A stretch of DNA of 64,000 nt from Fictibacillus marinisediminis (GCF_023149135.1 NZ_JAIWJX010000002.1:3906001-3970000); one strand, 5' to 3'; counted from the first letter of the stretch, positions 32,998-41,893 are shown. Notes: generated by a model not told the origin, from the letters alone. A program made the numbers and translations.

Positions 32998-33926
32998 TCA
33001 TGGTAAATAAAGTTGAAGCCTTTAGTGATAAAGGTTGTTTCTCTTTATATAAAAGGCACTTGTTATAAAGTCTAATTGCTTCTTTGGAATTTCCTTTTTT
33101 GGTTTCGATATATCCTAAATTTTGATAAATTATCCCTTTTAAAAAATCATCATTAAATGATATTGCCACTGCCTCAGCTAATTTAAAATGTTTAATTGAA
33201 TTCATTCCAATTTTCAAATCGTTGATATACAATACCTAGCAGAATTCTACAATCGGCACATCTTCTAAAATCATAGATTTCTTCAAAAATGGCTAGTGCT
33301 AATTTTATATAGTCCAGACATACTGGATTTTTCCATAAACGATTGGTGCTTAATCCCAGCAAGTAATAGAGGTAACCTTTTTCTAGTAAAGTAAAGTTGT
33401 ATTTTTCAATGAGTTCTTCACTTTTTTTAAATGAGTGGTACGATTTGTCATGCTGATTTAAGTAGTATTCAAGTAAACCTTTTGCAATAAAATAATAGAA
33501 AGTTTTTTCACCTTGAATACCATCATCCAAATAAGAGACATCTTTTAATAGTGGAATTGTCTTTTCTGTATCTTGAAAGGCTAATAAAAGATAAATACTT
33601 TTAAAAACCTTTAATAGAATTTCATCCTCTGTATTTTCTTTGGGACGAGTAGACAGTTCTTGATAAAGCTGTTCTGCCTCAAGCTTATTTTTTTGGATCA
33701 GTTGATAAAACAAATTTTGAAAATCTGTAAGTCTATTTGTGGACGTCAAGTCATATAGGTCAACTTTAAGACGCTTAGCTAGACATAAACCAATATCACT
33801 AGACGGTTCAGCTACACCGTTCTCAATTTTACTTAAATAAGAAATAGAACAAATGCCTTCTGCGAGTTCTTGTTGTGATAAATTACGTGTTTTTCTGAAA
33901 TACTTAATCTTTTCTCCTAGTTTCAT
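32978..33926 (-). pseudogene. HTH-TPR regulator (PlcR/NprR/Rgg type), frameshifted
   Basis: An N-terminal XRE-type helix-turn-helix (MKLGEKIKYFRKTRNLSQQELAEGICSISYLSKIENGVAEPSS, about 1-43) is followed by TPR helices, the design of RRNPP quorum-sensing regulators. The first frame stops at 33192 after YQRFENWNEFN. The next TPRs continue in another frame (HFKLAEAVAISFNDDFLKGIIYQNLGYIETKKGN) down to 32978, so a one-base frameshift lies near 33195-33205. Even when joined (about 315 aa) it is shorter than usual (about 400 aa) and runs into the truncated gene. It probably once controlled the downstream operon. No signalling-peptide gene is seen beside it. Confidence 0.75.
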
Positions 33927-34045
33927 AACAGCACCCCATACTTAACTCCTCATTTACATTACCACAAAAAATGTTTATTTTACCATATTTTTCTTTAGTA
34001 ATTACCTCAGTAAAGCCCGTGCCATTTACAATGTAAAATAGATAG

Positions 34046-34080
34046 AAGAACCCTGCCGGCGAGATGCTGGCAGGGTTCTT
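34046..34080. terminator. Terminator of the two-component operon
   Basis: AAGAACCCTGCC pairs with GGCAGGGTTCTT (12 bp, perfect) around an 11-nt loop, 60 nt after the histidine kinase stop at 34140. Confidence 0.8.
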
Positions 34081-34139
34081 TGTATATTGAAAGGTACTAT
34101 TTTTTAGAATTTAAAGCGAATCGACAAATTCCAACCAAT

Positions 34140-35558
34140 TTAAGAGTCTGCTCCTCCGCTATTCCAAACAATCGAAAACGTACTTCCATTCGGACTGCTT
34201 TCCTTCAAAACCAGATTCCCGCCAAGCGCTTTCGCAAGCATCCTGCTGAAGGGAAGGCCAAGACCAAGGCCGCGTACCTTCAGCTTTTTCTTTTCGCCGC
34301 GGAAAAAACGTTCGAAAATGTAGGGCTGCTCGTTTGCAGGGACGCCTGAGCCGGTGTCCGCTACATCAATTCTTCTTTCGGAAACACTCACTGTGATGCT
34401 GCCTTTTCCGTTCATGGCCTGGGCCGCATTATTGAGCAGGTTGATAAGAATCTGCTGCAGGCGGAGGGGATCGGTTTCTTTATGGATGTGTTCGTCTGGT
34501 ACAGTGACGGAGCACTGTATATCAGATTGCTGGGTAACGCTCCACTCCCGAATGATAATAGGAATAAGTTCGTTCAGATTGCAGGTTTCCGGATGAATCG
34601 TAAAAGCACCTGCAGATAGGGAGTTGAAGTCGAGCAGATCCGCAATCATGGTCTGGAGCCGGCCGATTTCTTTTAAAGTGATGTCGAGAAATTCCTGCCG
34701 TTCCTCACCTGTTACAATTCCGTCCCTCACTGCCTGGATCAGGCCGCTGATTGAAGTGACAGGTGTTTTCAAATCATGTGTCACGCCGGCCAACAGCTCT
34801 GCCCGCAGCTTCTCAAGCTGGGTCAGACGCTGGGTCATTTCTTCAAACGATGTGACCAAATCATAGATTTCCTGTTCTTTTACGTCTCTGTTCAGCTTTA
34901 CGTCATACTGTCCGTCTTTAATGCCGCTCGCTGCCATCGCAACCTCCTGGATCGGTTTTACGATTTTTTTAGAAAGAAAGTAAATGACAAGCCAGCCGAG
35001 AAGCCCGAGCCCGACAAGCAAAATGATGAGAAGGCGATATTCCTGATTCACTTTCGCAAGCTCCGCTTCATCCTGAATGACGACAACCCATCCTTTTTGG
35101 ACATTTTCTTTAATCGGCGCCTTTACTGCATAGAGTGTTTTGCCATTGGCATCCAGCGTTTGAACAGATTTTGAATTTGAAATAATATGAGCCGGCAATT
35201 TCAACTGAAAAGGCCCTCGACGGTTATCCTCTCTTGGACCGCGGCCGCCGCCCCGCCCGATTTCATTTCCTTTTAGATCTGTAATGATCAGAAGGGGAGG
35301 GCGCTCCATATCAAGCACGTGTGATCTGTTGTCAAAACGCCTGTCAAATGCGTTAAATTCGTTGCCGCCGGATGACTGCGAAATCTGATCAGCCGTCTCC
35401 TCCGCCAGATATTCCAAGAGATTCAAGCGGTTTTCAATTGTCGTATGCCGTATCCACCAAAAGGAGCCGATGCCAAGAAGAAGAAGGCCGATGCAGAGGG
35501 AAATAAAGTAGCGGGTCGTCCAATAGGTTAAGAGACTCGTTCGTTTTTTATTTTTCAT
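34140..35558 (-). CDS. Sensor histidine kinase (HAMP-HisKA-HATPase)
   Basis: A membrane sensor of about 472 aa. Membrane segment 1 (YFISLCIGLLLLGIGSFWWI) and segment 2 (LLIILLVGLGLLGWLVIYFLS) enclose an extracellular loop of about 130 residues with an unusual GGGRGPREDNRRG stretch. A HAMP linker, the H-box (GVTHDLKTPVTSISGL), N-box (LINLLNNAAQAM), G1 (DTGSGVP) and G2 (RGLGLGLPFS) follow. I place the start at ATG 35558, which overlaps the response regulator stop by 11 nt (coupled translation); the longer frame lacks a ribosome site. Cognate regulator adjacent. The signal is unknown. Confidence 0.9.
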   Translation of the reverse strand: MKNKKRTSLLTYWTTRYFISLCIGLLLLGIGSFWWIRHTTIENRLNLLEYLAEETADQISQSSGGNEFNAFDRRFDNRSHVLDMERPPLLIITDLKGNEIGRGGGRGPREDNRRGPFQLKLPAHIISNSKSVQTLDANGKTLYAVKAPIKENVQKGWVVVIQDEAELAKVNQEYRLLIILLVGLGLLGWLVIYFLSKKIVKPIQEVAMAASGIKDGQYDVKLNRDVKEQEIYDLVTSFEEMTQRLTQLEKLRAELLAGVTHDLKTPVTSISGLIQAVRDGIVTGEERQEFLDITLKEIGRLQTMIADLLDFNSLSAGAFTIHPETCNLNELIPIIIREWSVTQQSDIQCSVTVPDEHIHKETDPLRLQQILINLLNNAAQAMNGKGSITVSVSERRIDVADTGSGVPANEQPYIFERFFRGEKKKLKVRGLGLGLPFSRMLAKALGGNLVLKESSPNGSTFSIVWNSGGADS

Positions 35559-36237
35559 AAACACTGAACTGATACCCCAATCCTCTGAAAGTCCGGATCT
35601 CCCCATATCCTTGAGACCAGCCTGAAAGGGCCTGCCTTATCCGCTTTACAGCAAGATCAACTGCCCTGTCACTGCCCTCATAATCCATACCCCACACCTG
35701 GTCAAGCAGTTCGTCTCTTGTGAATGTGCGGTTCGGCCTTTCTGCAAGGAAGAGAAGAAGGGACATATCCTTTGGCGTCAAAAAAACAGATTCCCCGTCA
35801 ACCTTCACAAGGCGGGATTCTGTATGAATGCTTAAGTTTCCGAATTGTCTCCGGTCATCAGACTCCAGCACTTTCGAAGACCGGCGCAAAACGGCATTGA
35901 TTCTCGCAATGACTTCCTCGCCGACAAAGGGCTTGGAAATGTAGTCATCAGCACCCTGATTCAATCCCTTTAATTTATAGTCAATATCACCGAGAGCGGT
36001 CAGCATAATGACCGGGCAGGCGCTGCTTTTCCGGATCTCCTCCAGAACACCCCAGCCATCAAGCTCAGGGAGCATCACATCAAGAAGAACAAGATCGGGC
36101 GTGTGCTCTTTGAATTTGGCTGCAGCCTCAAGACCGTCAAATGCGTGCTGCACCCCGTAGCCCTCATGCTTCAAATAAACCGTCAGGACTCTGGAAATGG
36201 TTTCCTCATCTTCAGCAACTAAAATGGTTTTATTCAT
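35548..36237 (-). CDS. OmpR-family response regulator
   Basis: A 229-aa two-component regulator. The receiver domain has acidic residues in VAEDEE (8-12), the phosphoacceptor Asp53 in LLDVML, Thr in MLTALG and Lys in ISKPF. The C-terminal winged helix (about 128-226) contains TRDELLDQVWGMDYEGSDRAVDLAVKRIRQAL and ends FRGLGYQF, typical of OmpR/PhoB. AGGAGG lies 5 nt before ATG. It is transcribed with the kinase after a terminator that separates it from the secreted repeat-protein gene. A direct repeat with 11-bp spacing upstream of that gene (37499-37516) is a plausible binding site. Confidence 0.92.
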   Translation of the reverse strand: MNKTILVAEDEETISRVLTVYLKHEGYGVQHAFDGLEAAAKFKEHTPDLVLLDVMLPELDGWGVLEEIRKSSACPVIMLTALGDIDYKLKGLNQGADDYISKPFVGEEVIARINAVLRRSSKVLESDDRRQFGNLSIHTESRLVKVDGESVFLTPKDMSLLLFLAERPNRTFTRDELLDQVWGMDYEGSDRAVDLAVKRIRQALSGWSQGYGEIRTFRGLGYQFSVYEK

Positions 36238-36265
36238 GGCGGCCTCCTATCCCCTTCACTATACA

Positions 36266-36296
36266 AGAAAAATCCCTGGCGAGAAATACCAGGGAT
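36266..36296 (-). terminator. Terminator between repeat protein and response regulator
   Basis: ATCCCTGG/CCAGGGAT stem with a 9-nt loop and five T on the minus strand, about 27 nt after the stop at 36323 and before the regulator ATG. Confidence 0.7.
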
Positions 36297-36322
36297 CTTT
36301 GCTCATTAAACGCCTGTCGCTG

Positions 36323-37426
36323 CTAAAGTGTGTTGCTGCTGAGATCTGCTGAATCTGTTCCGTTTTGGTCTTGATCAGGGCCCTCAGCCGCACCGCCATC
36401 TCTATCATGACCAGGTCCGCCATGTCCATGTCCTCTGCCGAAACCGCCATCCCCAAATCCAGGTCCGTGGCCAAATCCGCCCATGCCGAATCCATCGTCT
36501 CCAAGCACGTCTTTCAATTTATCCGGATTTTTGTCTTTGATTTCATCTAGTAAATCTCTGGTTGTTTTGTTTGTTGTTGAGATGTTCAGTTCCTTCGCGA
36601 GCTTTTCTACTTTTTGATCCATCACTTCAGATGCGATTTGTCCGATTGATTTGCCGTCAATTGTGATGTTCATTTTTTTTGCTTCAGCTTTTACTTTCGC
36701 TGACTGAACTTCCCTAGCAGCCTGGCGGATATCTTTACCTGTCACGGAGATGCCAAGCTTTTTCGCATCCTTCTTCACTTGTGCTGTGAACACATCCTGC
36801 TGCAGGGTCTGTATATCTTTACCGGAAGTGGCAACGCCAAGTTCTTTCGCCTTCTTGGTCAGTGCTGCTTTTTGAACATCCTGTCTCAATGTCTGCTCAT
36901 CCTTGCCGGATGTTGCAACTCCAAGAGATTTGGCTTCTTTCTTCAGTTCAGCTAAGTGAATGTCATTCATCAAAGTTTGAGCTGTTTTGCCTTTTATAGA
37001 AACACCCAGTTTTTCCGCCTCAGTTTGAAGCTTTTTCAGCTGAACCTCTTCAGCAAGCTTGTCGATTGTTTTTCCGGAAGTACTGATGCCAAGTTTCTTC
37101 GCTTCTTGTTTCAGAGTAAGATCTCTGATTTCTTTCATTAAGGTTTCTGCATCTTTACCGGAAGTGGAAATACCGAGTGATTTTGCTTTAGCCAAAAGCT
37201 CGTCTGTATTTCCGCTAAAGAAGCCCCCAGGACCGCCATGTCCGCCGAATCCCCCATGTCCTCCAGGACCATGCTTCATGCCGCCAAAATCAGACTTGGC
37301 TGCTGTGCTGCTTTGCGCTGTTTTTGCTGTAGTGTTATTGGCAGCGAAAGCAGTGGATGCTGCATAACCTCCAACTAAAACAGTACCGGCAATTGTAAAC
37401 GATAAAACTGACTTATTCATTTTCAT
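36323..37426 (-). CDS. Secreted tandem-repeat protein with Gly/His-rich ends
   Basis: A protein of about 367 aa with a Sec signal peptide (cleavage near AFA-ANN, about residue 28). A Gly/His-rich segment follows (GPGGHGGFGGHGGPGGFF). Then come about eight repeats of 31-36 residues with the pattern A-K-x-LGI-x-TSGK-D-x-x-TL-x-x-D-V, each like a helix-loop-helix (SAP-like). A second Gly/His-rich segment (GMGGFGHGPGFGDGGFG, then RGHGHGGPGHDRDGG) precedes an Asp-rich tail. Histidine-rich ends suggest metal binding. The start is ATG 37426, 7 nt after AGGAGG; the ATG at 37432 is too close to it. It sits upstream of the two-component genes and may be a regulatory target or sensor partner. Not a family I can name. 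Confidence 0.75.
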   Translation of the reverse strand: MKMNKSVLSFTIAGTVLVGGYAASTAFAANNTTAKTAQSSTAAKSDFGGMKHGPGGHGGFGGHGGPGGFFSGNTDELLAKAKSLGISTSGKDAETLMKEIRDLTLKQEAKKLGISTSGKTIDKLAEEVQLKKLQTEAEKLGVSIKGKTAQTLMNDIHLAELKKEAKSLGVATSGKDEQTLRQDVQKAALTKKAKELGVATSGKDIQTLQQDVFTAQVKKDAKKLGISVTGKDIRQAAREVQSAKVKAEAKKMNITIDGKSIGQIASEVMDQKVEKLAKELNISTTNKTTRDLLDEIKDKNPDKLKDVLGDDGFGMGGFGHGPGFGDGGFGRGHGHGGPGHDRDGGAAEGPDQDQNGTDSADLSSNTL

Positions 37427-37498
37427 TTTCATTCCTCCTAAGTATGTGGTAAGGATCTTGCTTGCTGAACCTTATACCCATACTTTACTGGGCGAATG

Positions 37499-37516
37499 TG
37501 TCAGGGAAATGTCAGG
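37499..37516. promoter_or_regulatory. TGTCAGG direct repeat, 11-bp period
   Basis: TGTCAGG at 37499-37505 and 37510-37516 are spaced exactly 11 bp, the geometry of OmpR-family operators, about 75 bp upstream of the repeat-protein start. A degenerate pair (TGTCAG then CGTCAA, 11 bp apart) is at 37599-37615. The rest of the 308-bp gap 37433-37740 shows only a terminator. Confidence 0.5.
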
Positions 37517-37700
37517 TGGAGGGAAGTTAGAAAAAAATGTTTTTTAAGGATTTCGGTCAAAAACGCTTGCAGTGATTGGGTTGGACATCTTTCTTTTGTG
37601 TCAGTTTCGCGTCAATGATCCACCATTTAAAAAGGTTCTATCGATAGAGACAGAACCTATTGAACCCCTTTTATAAAATACCTAATTAACAGCTCCTTAC

Positions 37701-37732
37701 AAAAAAAGCCTGTCTCATCAAAGAGATAGGCT
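37701..37732 (-). terminator. Terminator of the M23 peptidase gene
   Basis: AGCCTATCTC/GAGACAGGCT stem with a 6-nt loop and seven T on the minus strand, 8 nt after the stop. Confidence 0.8.
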
Positions 37733-37740
37733 ATTGATTC

Positions 37741-38568
37741 TTATTTATACCAAACTTTGTAGTAGACCCTGGTGGTATCAGAGTTCTTTAAAAGAAGTCG
37801 GTATTGAGTATATGGAGATAATGCCGTGCTGCTGTTTTCTTGTGTGAATGTGATTGTTTGTGCCCCGGTTTTAGGAGCATCAGCTTGTCCAACACTTGTC
37901 CAGACTCCATTTATGGTTTTTTGCAGATATACTTTGTATTTCCCGACCGTTGTACTTGTGGAATCTACTTTTACAATAATATCATTGTCGCCATTATATG
38001 AGATTGGATAGATGGTATCCGTTCCTACATTATACAAGAAATTGCCCGTTCTATATTTCCCTTCCCAAGCAGGGATAAAGTTCATCGGGTTCATCGCATA
38101 TGTTTTTGCAGATGTCCAGTAGGGTTGATGAACTTCAAAATGCAAATGCTGTCCGGACGAAGTCCCCGTGTTCCCCATTGACCCTATCACTTGACCCTGG
38201 TAGACAGCAGCACCAACACCTACATTTCTAGTATTTAAATGAGCGTAAACCGTTTCGTATGGCACGCTGTTAATCGTATGTTTAATAAAAATTACATTTC
38301 CATAGGAACTAGATAGGTAGGATCTGCTGACCGTTCCTGGAGCTGATGCAACGACTTTAACATATCCGCTTTTAGCCATATCTACACCATAGTGATACTC
38401 ACCGTTTCTAAGTCCGAAATTAGAAGTAAACGTTCCTTCTGCCGGCTTAATAAATGTGTTATCCCCTGCCGCGGCCTGAGCCTCAATACCTATAAAGAAT
38501 ACCGAAAATAAAAAAGCAAAAACCGTTGATAGAATAAAACTCTTTCTCTTTATGCAAATACTTCTCAA
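37741..38568 (-). CDS. Secreted M23 (LytM) family peptidase
   Basis: A secreted peptidoglycan-hydrolase-like protein of about 275 aa. A signal peptide (SFILSTVFAFLFSVFFIGIEAQA) is followed by the M23 domain (about 35-165): HYGVDMA provides the first His/Asp zinc ligands, AHLNTRNVGVGAAVYQGQVIGSMGNTG is the conserved middle, and QHLHFEVH is the catalytic HxH. A C-terminal beta domain of about 100 residues (TTVGKYKVYLQKTINGVWTSVG) is probably for binding. The start is TTG 38568, with GGGGG 8 nt before it; an in-frame TTG at 38583 would precede the ribosome site. Likely role: cutting cell-wall peptide cross-links. Confidence 0.85.
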   Translation of the reverse strand: MRSICIKRKSFILSTVFAFLFSVFFIGIEAQAAAGDNTFIKPAEGTFTSNFGLRNGEYHYGVDMAKSGYVKVVASAPGTVSRSYLSSSYGNVIFIKHTINSVPYETVYAHLNTRNVGVGAAVYQGQVIGSMGNTGTSSGQHLHFEVHQPYWTSAKTYAMNPMNFIPAWEGKYRTGNFLYNVGTDTIYPISYNGDNDIIVKVDSTSTTVGKYKVYLQKTINGVWTSVGQADAPKTGAQTITFTQENSSTALSPYTQYRLLLKNSDTTRVYYKVWYK

Positions 38569-38744
38569 GCTGTAATCCCCCAAATATTAGACTTAATTAC
38601 ATAATATAGAATTCTATACTAATATAGTAATTCTTTTTCCTCATACAAAAAAGGTAAAAAAGACCCAAAAATAAAATTAAAATAAGAGGATTAAAACTTT
38701 ATGGCTATTATTTAGATAAGGAAATAGTTGGTTCTAAATAAAGA

Positions 38745-38774
38745 AAATGACGTATGCTAATTCATACGTCATTT
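38745..38774 (-). terminator. Second terminator after the calcium-binding protein gene
   Basis: AAATGACGTATG/CATACGTCATTT, a perfect 12-bp stem, followed by TTCTTT on the minus strand. With the hairpin at 38790-38819 it forms a tandem terminator; the rest of the gap 38569-38872 shows nothing. Confidence 0.65.
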
Positions 38775-38789
38775 CTTATGTCATTTATT

Positions 38790-38819
38790 AAGAAAGCACC
38801 CAAAACAGGTGCTTTCCTT
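38790..38819 (-). terminator. AAGCACC-type terminator hairpin
   Basis: GAAAGCACC/GGTGCTTTC with a 7-nt loop and flanking AAG/CTT. Related hairpins occur at 40008, 48908 and 51832, all with GTGCTTTCC-like right arms. Confidence 0.6.
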
Positions 38820-38872
38820 ATGAATACACTTCAGTGCGGAACATAAAAACACAAGAACCTGCCTGTCCTTGC

Positions 38873-39658
38873 TCAATCATTATCATGGTCGCCATCACCA
38901 TGATCCTCATCGTTATTGTCTTGATCATCTTTATCGCTTAGAAGCTCTTTTTCAATTTTAATTTCTTTTCCGTCCAAGAATTCAATTTCAGCTTCTAAAT
39001 TATATGAATGATCCTCCAGTCCAAATTTTGCTGTAATGATTGCGATCATTTCATCTTCTGACAAGTCAGGCTTTGTTTCCAGTTCACTTACTAATGAAGT
39101 AATCATTTCTTTTGTGGTGGTTTTGTAGTTAGCTTTAATAATGGTATGATTTTTTTTGTATTTGTATTTCAGATTCATTTTTTTATCTGAAGTTTCTAGT
39201 TTTATATCAATATTTCGGACCTTTTGAGAATATTCAACCCCATCTTTACTAACCTCGGCCCCATCATTGATATGATCTTCGTCGGTATCGGGATTGTTTG
39301 GTTCTGTTCCTAACTCTATTTCAGATATGTTGCTTAATTGGTCGTTATCTGAGTCTTCTAAGCCATCAGTTAGTTTATCTTTATCTGAATCTGATGAAAC
39401 AGGGTTTAAGTTAAGCTGATACTCTACTAGGTTGGTTAGCCCATCTTTATCTTTATCTTCCTTAACGATATTCTTTCCTGAAAGTTTATATTTTTTTTCC
39501 CAGGTGTCAGCTATTCCATTTTTATTTTTGTCTACAACATGTGTTTTTTTCTTGTTCCCCTTCCCTTTATGGGATTCTGCATTCACTGTAGTAAACCCTT
39601 GGGAAAATAGCAATGTGGCTGTTAGTCCAATACCCCATACAATCTTCTTGTTTTTCAT
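38873..39658 (-). CDS. Secreted protein with calcium-binding (thrombospondin-3-like) repeats
   Basis: A secreted protein of 261 aa. A signal peptide (MKNKKIVWGIGLTATLLFSQGFTTVNA) is followed by a region about 35-125 with five or so D-x-D/N-x-D-G-x-x motifs (DKNKNGIADTWE, DKDKDGLTNLVE, DSDKDKLTDGLE, DTDEDHINDGAE), the calcium-binding pattern of thrombospondin type 3 repeats. A C-terminal domain of about 100 residues and an Asp-rich tail (DKDDQDNNDEDHGDGDHD) complete it. The start is ATG 39658, with AAGGAGA 7-9 nt upstream; the longer frame translates the riboswitch. Probably a matrix or surface-associated protein under c-di-GMP control. Confidence 0.85.
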   Translation of the reverse strand: MKNKKIVWGIGLTATLLFSQGFTTVNAESHKGKGNKKKTHVVDKNKNGIADTWEKKYKLSGKNIVKEDKDKDGLTNLVEYQLNLNPVSSDSDKDKLTDGLEDSDNDQLSNISEIELGTEPNNPDTDEDHINDGAEVSKDGVEYSQKVRNIDIKLETSDKKMNLKYKYKKNHTIIKANYKTTTKEMITSLVSELETKPDLSEDEMIAIITAKFGLEDHSYNLEAEIEFLDGKEIKIEKELLSDKDDQDNNDEDHGDGDHDND

Positions 39659-39683
39659 AAAAATTTTCTCCTTTTCTTCATAT

Positions 39684-39772
39684 CTTCGGTGGCTGGCTGG
39701 CTTAGTAATTTTAATCACCTTAGCCCCTATAGCTTTGCGAGGCTATGTTTCCATAGCGTAGCCCTTTCGTTG
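39684..39772 (-). promoter_or_regulatory. c-di-GMP-I (GEMM) riboswitch
   Basis: The leader of the calcium-binding protein carries the conserved blocks of the class I cyclic di-GMP aptamer in order: GAAAGGGC, a P2 hairpin CTATG-GAAA-CATAG with a GAAA tetraloop, CGCAAAGCTATAGGGGCTAAGG (given here in two parts: CGCAAAGC, then TATAGGGGCTAAGG), and the 3' part AAGCCAGCCAGCCACCGAAG. The match to the family consensus is strong around CGCAAAGC and CTAAGG. The aptamer ends about 12 nt before the AGGAG ribosome site and no terminator intervenes, so control of translation is likely. Confidence 0.85.
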
Positions 39773-40001
39773 TATATTCTTCAAAAGGAAGAATTAGCAA
39801 CTTTTACTAAACTAAATGTTATTCAGTCCATAGAAACAGGCACAAAGACTTGTCCATTCCCATTAAGATGCTCGTATTTCTATACGCTCCTCTCGTGAAA
39901 AATTGAATATATTACTTTTATCGATAAAATAATTATTATATTTAGCCATTTTTATTATTAATCTGAGATTTTTTGGATCAACTAGTAACATAACCATACG
40001 A

Positions 40002-40039
40002 ATAAAAAAAGCACCTATTCCTAATCGAATAAGTGCTTT
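40002..40039 (-). terminator. Terminator of the glycoside operon
   Basis: AAAGCACCTATTC pairs with GAATA.GTGCTTT (one mismatch) and seven T follow on the minus strand. Between this hairpin and the riboswitch (39773-40001) I see nothing. Confidence 0.7.
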
Positions 40040-40132
40040 CCTTATGACTAACCTAAACATGAGTGATATTCCGAACCCCGTTCCGATCCTACGAGGAGCC
40101 CGCTAAGAAGACAATTCCCAACAGTCATTTAA

Positions 40133-41893
40133 TCATTGGTTATCATTAATTTGTTTAATTTTAGATAGATTCACTTTAGGTTTTCTGCTTTCGGTTAACA
40201 ATCCGTTAACTTCTTGCTGAACATCGGTAATTTGGGTATAACAAAAGCCACTAATGTAATCAAGGCTCATGATCGCTTTCGTAATGGATTCATAACGATC
40301 TAAGAATTCCTGCTCGTCTTTTACCTGGTTGCCATATCCCCAGCCTTCTTCTGAGTTAAAGGCAATTCCTCCGTATTCACTTATAATAATCGGCTGGCCT
40401 TTATACTCATATCCTTGTGCCATGGCATGTTTAAAATTATTAAAGGCAATCTCATTCTTGATGAGTTTATCTTTTTCCTTATAGCGGTTTAGGAATTCGT
40501 CACCATATTCCACATAGTCATGAAGGGTAATGATATCCGAAACCGTATGCTCCCAACCGTCATTTACGATGACAGGCCTCATGCTATCCATAGATTTCGT
40601 CAGATGGTAGATTCCTTCCGTAAATTTTTGCTGCTGTTCGTTCGTGTAAATATTCTTTACTCCCCAAGATTCATTGAACGGTGTCCACGTGATAATACTT
40701 GGGTGATTATAGTGCTGTTGGACAACGGTCATCCATTCCTCCGTGAAATTTTGGATCGCCTCATCCGAAAATTGATAGGTTGCGGCCATTTCAGACCAAA
40801 CTAAAAGGCCTTTCTTATCCGCCCAATATAGAAAACGCTGATCTTCAACTTTCATATGTTTCCTTACCCCGTTAAAGCCCATTTCGAATGTCTTCTCGAT
40901 ATCTAAAATGATCGCTTCTTCTGAAGGCGGTGTAAGATGGGAATCTTCCCAATATCCTTGATCTAACAGCAGTTTTTGATAAATGGGTACATTATTCAAT
41001 AAAATATTGCCATTCTTTATCGATACTTTTCGCATACCGAAATAGGACTGAACGCGATCGAGCTCTTTTTCCCCATGGTAAAGGGTGAATTCCACATCAT
41101 ATAAATGAGGATGCTGCGGACTCCATTGCATGACTTTCCATTCATGGATTTCACTAGCCAGATTTACTTTCATCCTTGCATTTTCACGGTCAGCCCTCAA
41201 GCTAAATTCCTTCACAGGCTGGCCATTAAATGTAATCGATGTTCTTAACGAAAGCTCCTTTTGATCTTGTTGAACATTCGCCAATTTATAGTCGAACTCT
41301 ACGGAATCCGTATCCAAATCTGGAGTGATTTTAACCGATTGTATACTCGTTTGATTTAAAAACTCCAGCCATACGGTTTGCCATATACCGGTGGATTGTA
41401 CATACCAGCAGCCAAAGTTCTTATCAATCCATCGTTGCTTCCCTCTTGGTTGATGTTCGTTGTGGCTATCTTCTATTTTGACTACTACGTTATTTTCTTT
41501 TCCTGCATTTATATAGTTGGTAATATCAAAGGAAAATGCCGTATATCCCCCTTTATGCTGGCCGGCAAATATACCATTCACCCATAGTTTGGTCACATAA
41601 TCGGCTGCCTGGAAGTGCAGAATGGTTTTTTTATGGGAATACTCCTCAGGCACAGTTACTATCTTTTGATACCAAATATAGGGGCAAAAGCTTTCCTCAT
41701 GTATTCCGCTGGCCTTCGTTTCATACGTAAAGGGAACGATAATTTTTTGATTTAATGTAGTTTGTTTGTACCACTGCTCTTCTTCACCGACATTCGTCTG
41801 ATCGAACTGAAAATCCCATTCTCCATTAAGATTCAACCATTCTTTTCTCTCAAATTGCGGTCTGGGATACTCCTTGCGAATGTTCACTTCCAT
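40133..41893 (-). CDS. Glycoside hydrolase family 2 enzyme (beta-glucuronidase/galactosidase-like)
   Basis: A 586-aa cytoplasmic GH2 enzyme that would cleave a beta-glycoside. The jelly-roll sugar-binding domain (about 10-180) has LNGEWDFQFD and HFQAADYVTKLWVNGIFAGQHKGGYTAFSFD. An Ig-like domain follows (about 180-280). The TIM barrel holds the acid/base Glu in WTPFNESWG (about residue 410) and the nucleophile Glu in IIISEYGG (about 505). No signal peptide. I take ATG 41893 with AGGAGC 9 nt before it, rather than the TTG two codons earlier. It is the last gene of a sugar ABC-transporter operon, so it acts on an imported glycoside. Whether the sugar is glucuronic, galactose or mannose is not clear. 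Confidence 0.9.
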   Translation of the reverse strand: MEVNIRKEYPRPQFERKEWLNLNGEWDFQFDQTNVGEEEQWYKQTTLNQKIIVPFTYETKASGIHEESFCPYIWYQKIVTVPEEYSHKKTILHFQAADYVTKLWVNGIFAGQHKGGYTAFSFDITNYINAGKENNVVVKIEDSHNEHQPRGKQRWIDKNFGCWYVQSTGIWQTVWLEFLNQTSIQSVKITPDLDTDSVEFDYKLANVQQDQKELSLRTSITFNGQPVKEFSLRADRENARMKVNLASEIHEWKVMQWSPQHPHLYDVEFTLYHGEKELDRVQSYFGMRKVSIKNGNILLNNVPIYQKLLLDQGYWEDSHLTPPSEEAIILDIEKTFEMGFNGVRKHMKVEDQRFLYWADKKGLLVWSEMAATYQFSDEAIQNFTEEWMTVVQQHYNHPSIITWTPFNESWGVKNIYTNEQQQKFTEGIYHLTKSMDSMRPVIVNDGWEHTVSDIITLHDYVEYGDEFLNRYKEKDKLIKNEIAFNNFKHAMAQGYEYKGQPIIISEYGGIAFNSEEGWGYGNQVKDEQEFLDRYESITKAIMSLDYISGFCYTQITDVQQEVNGLLTESRKPKVNLSKIKQINDNQ

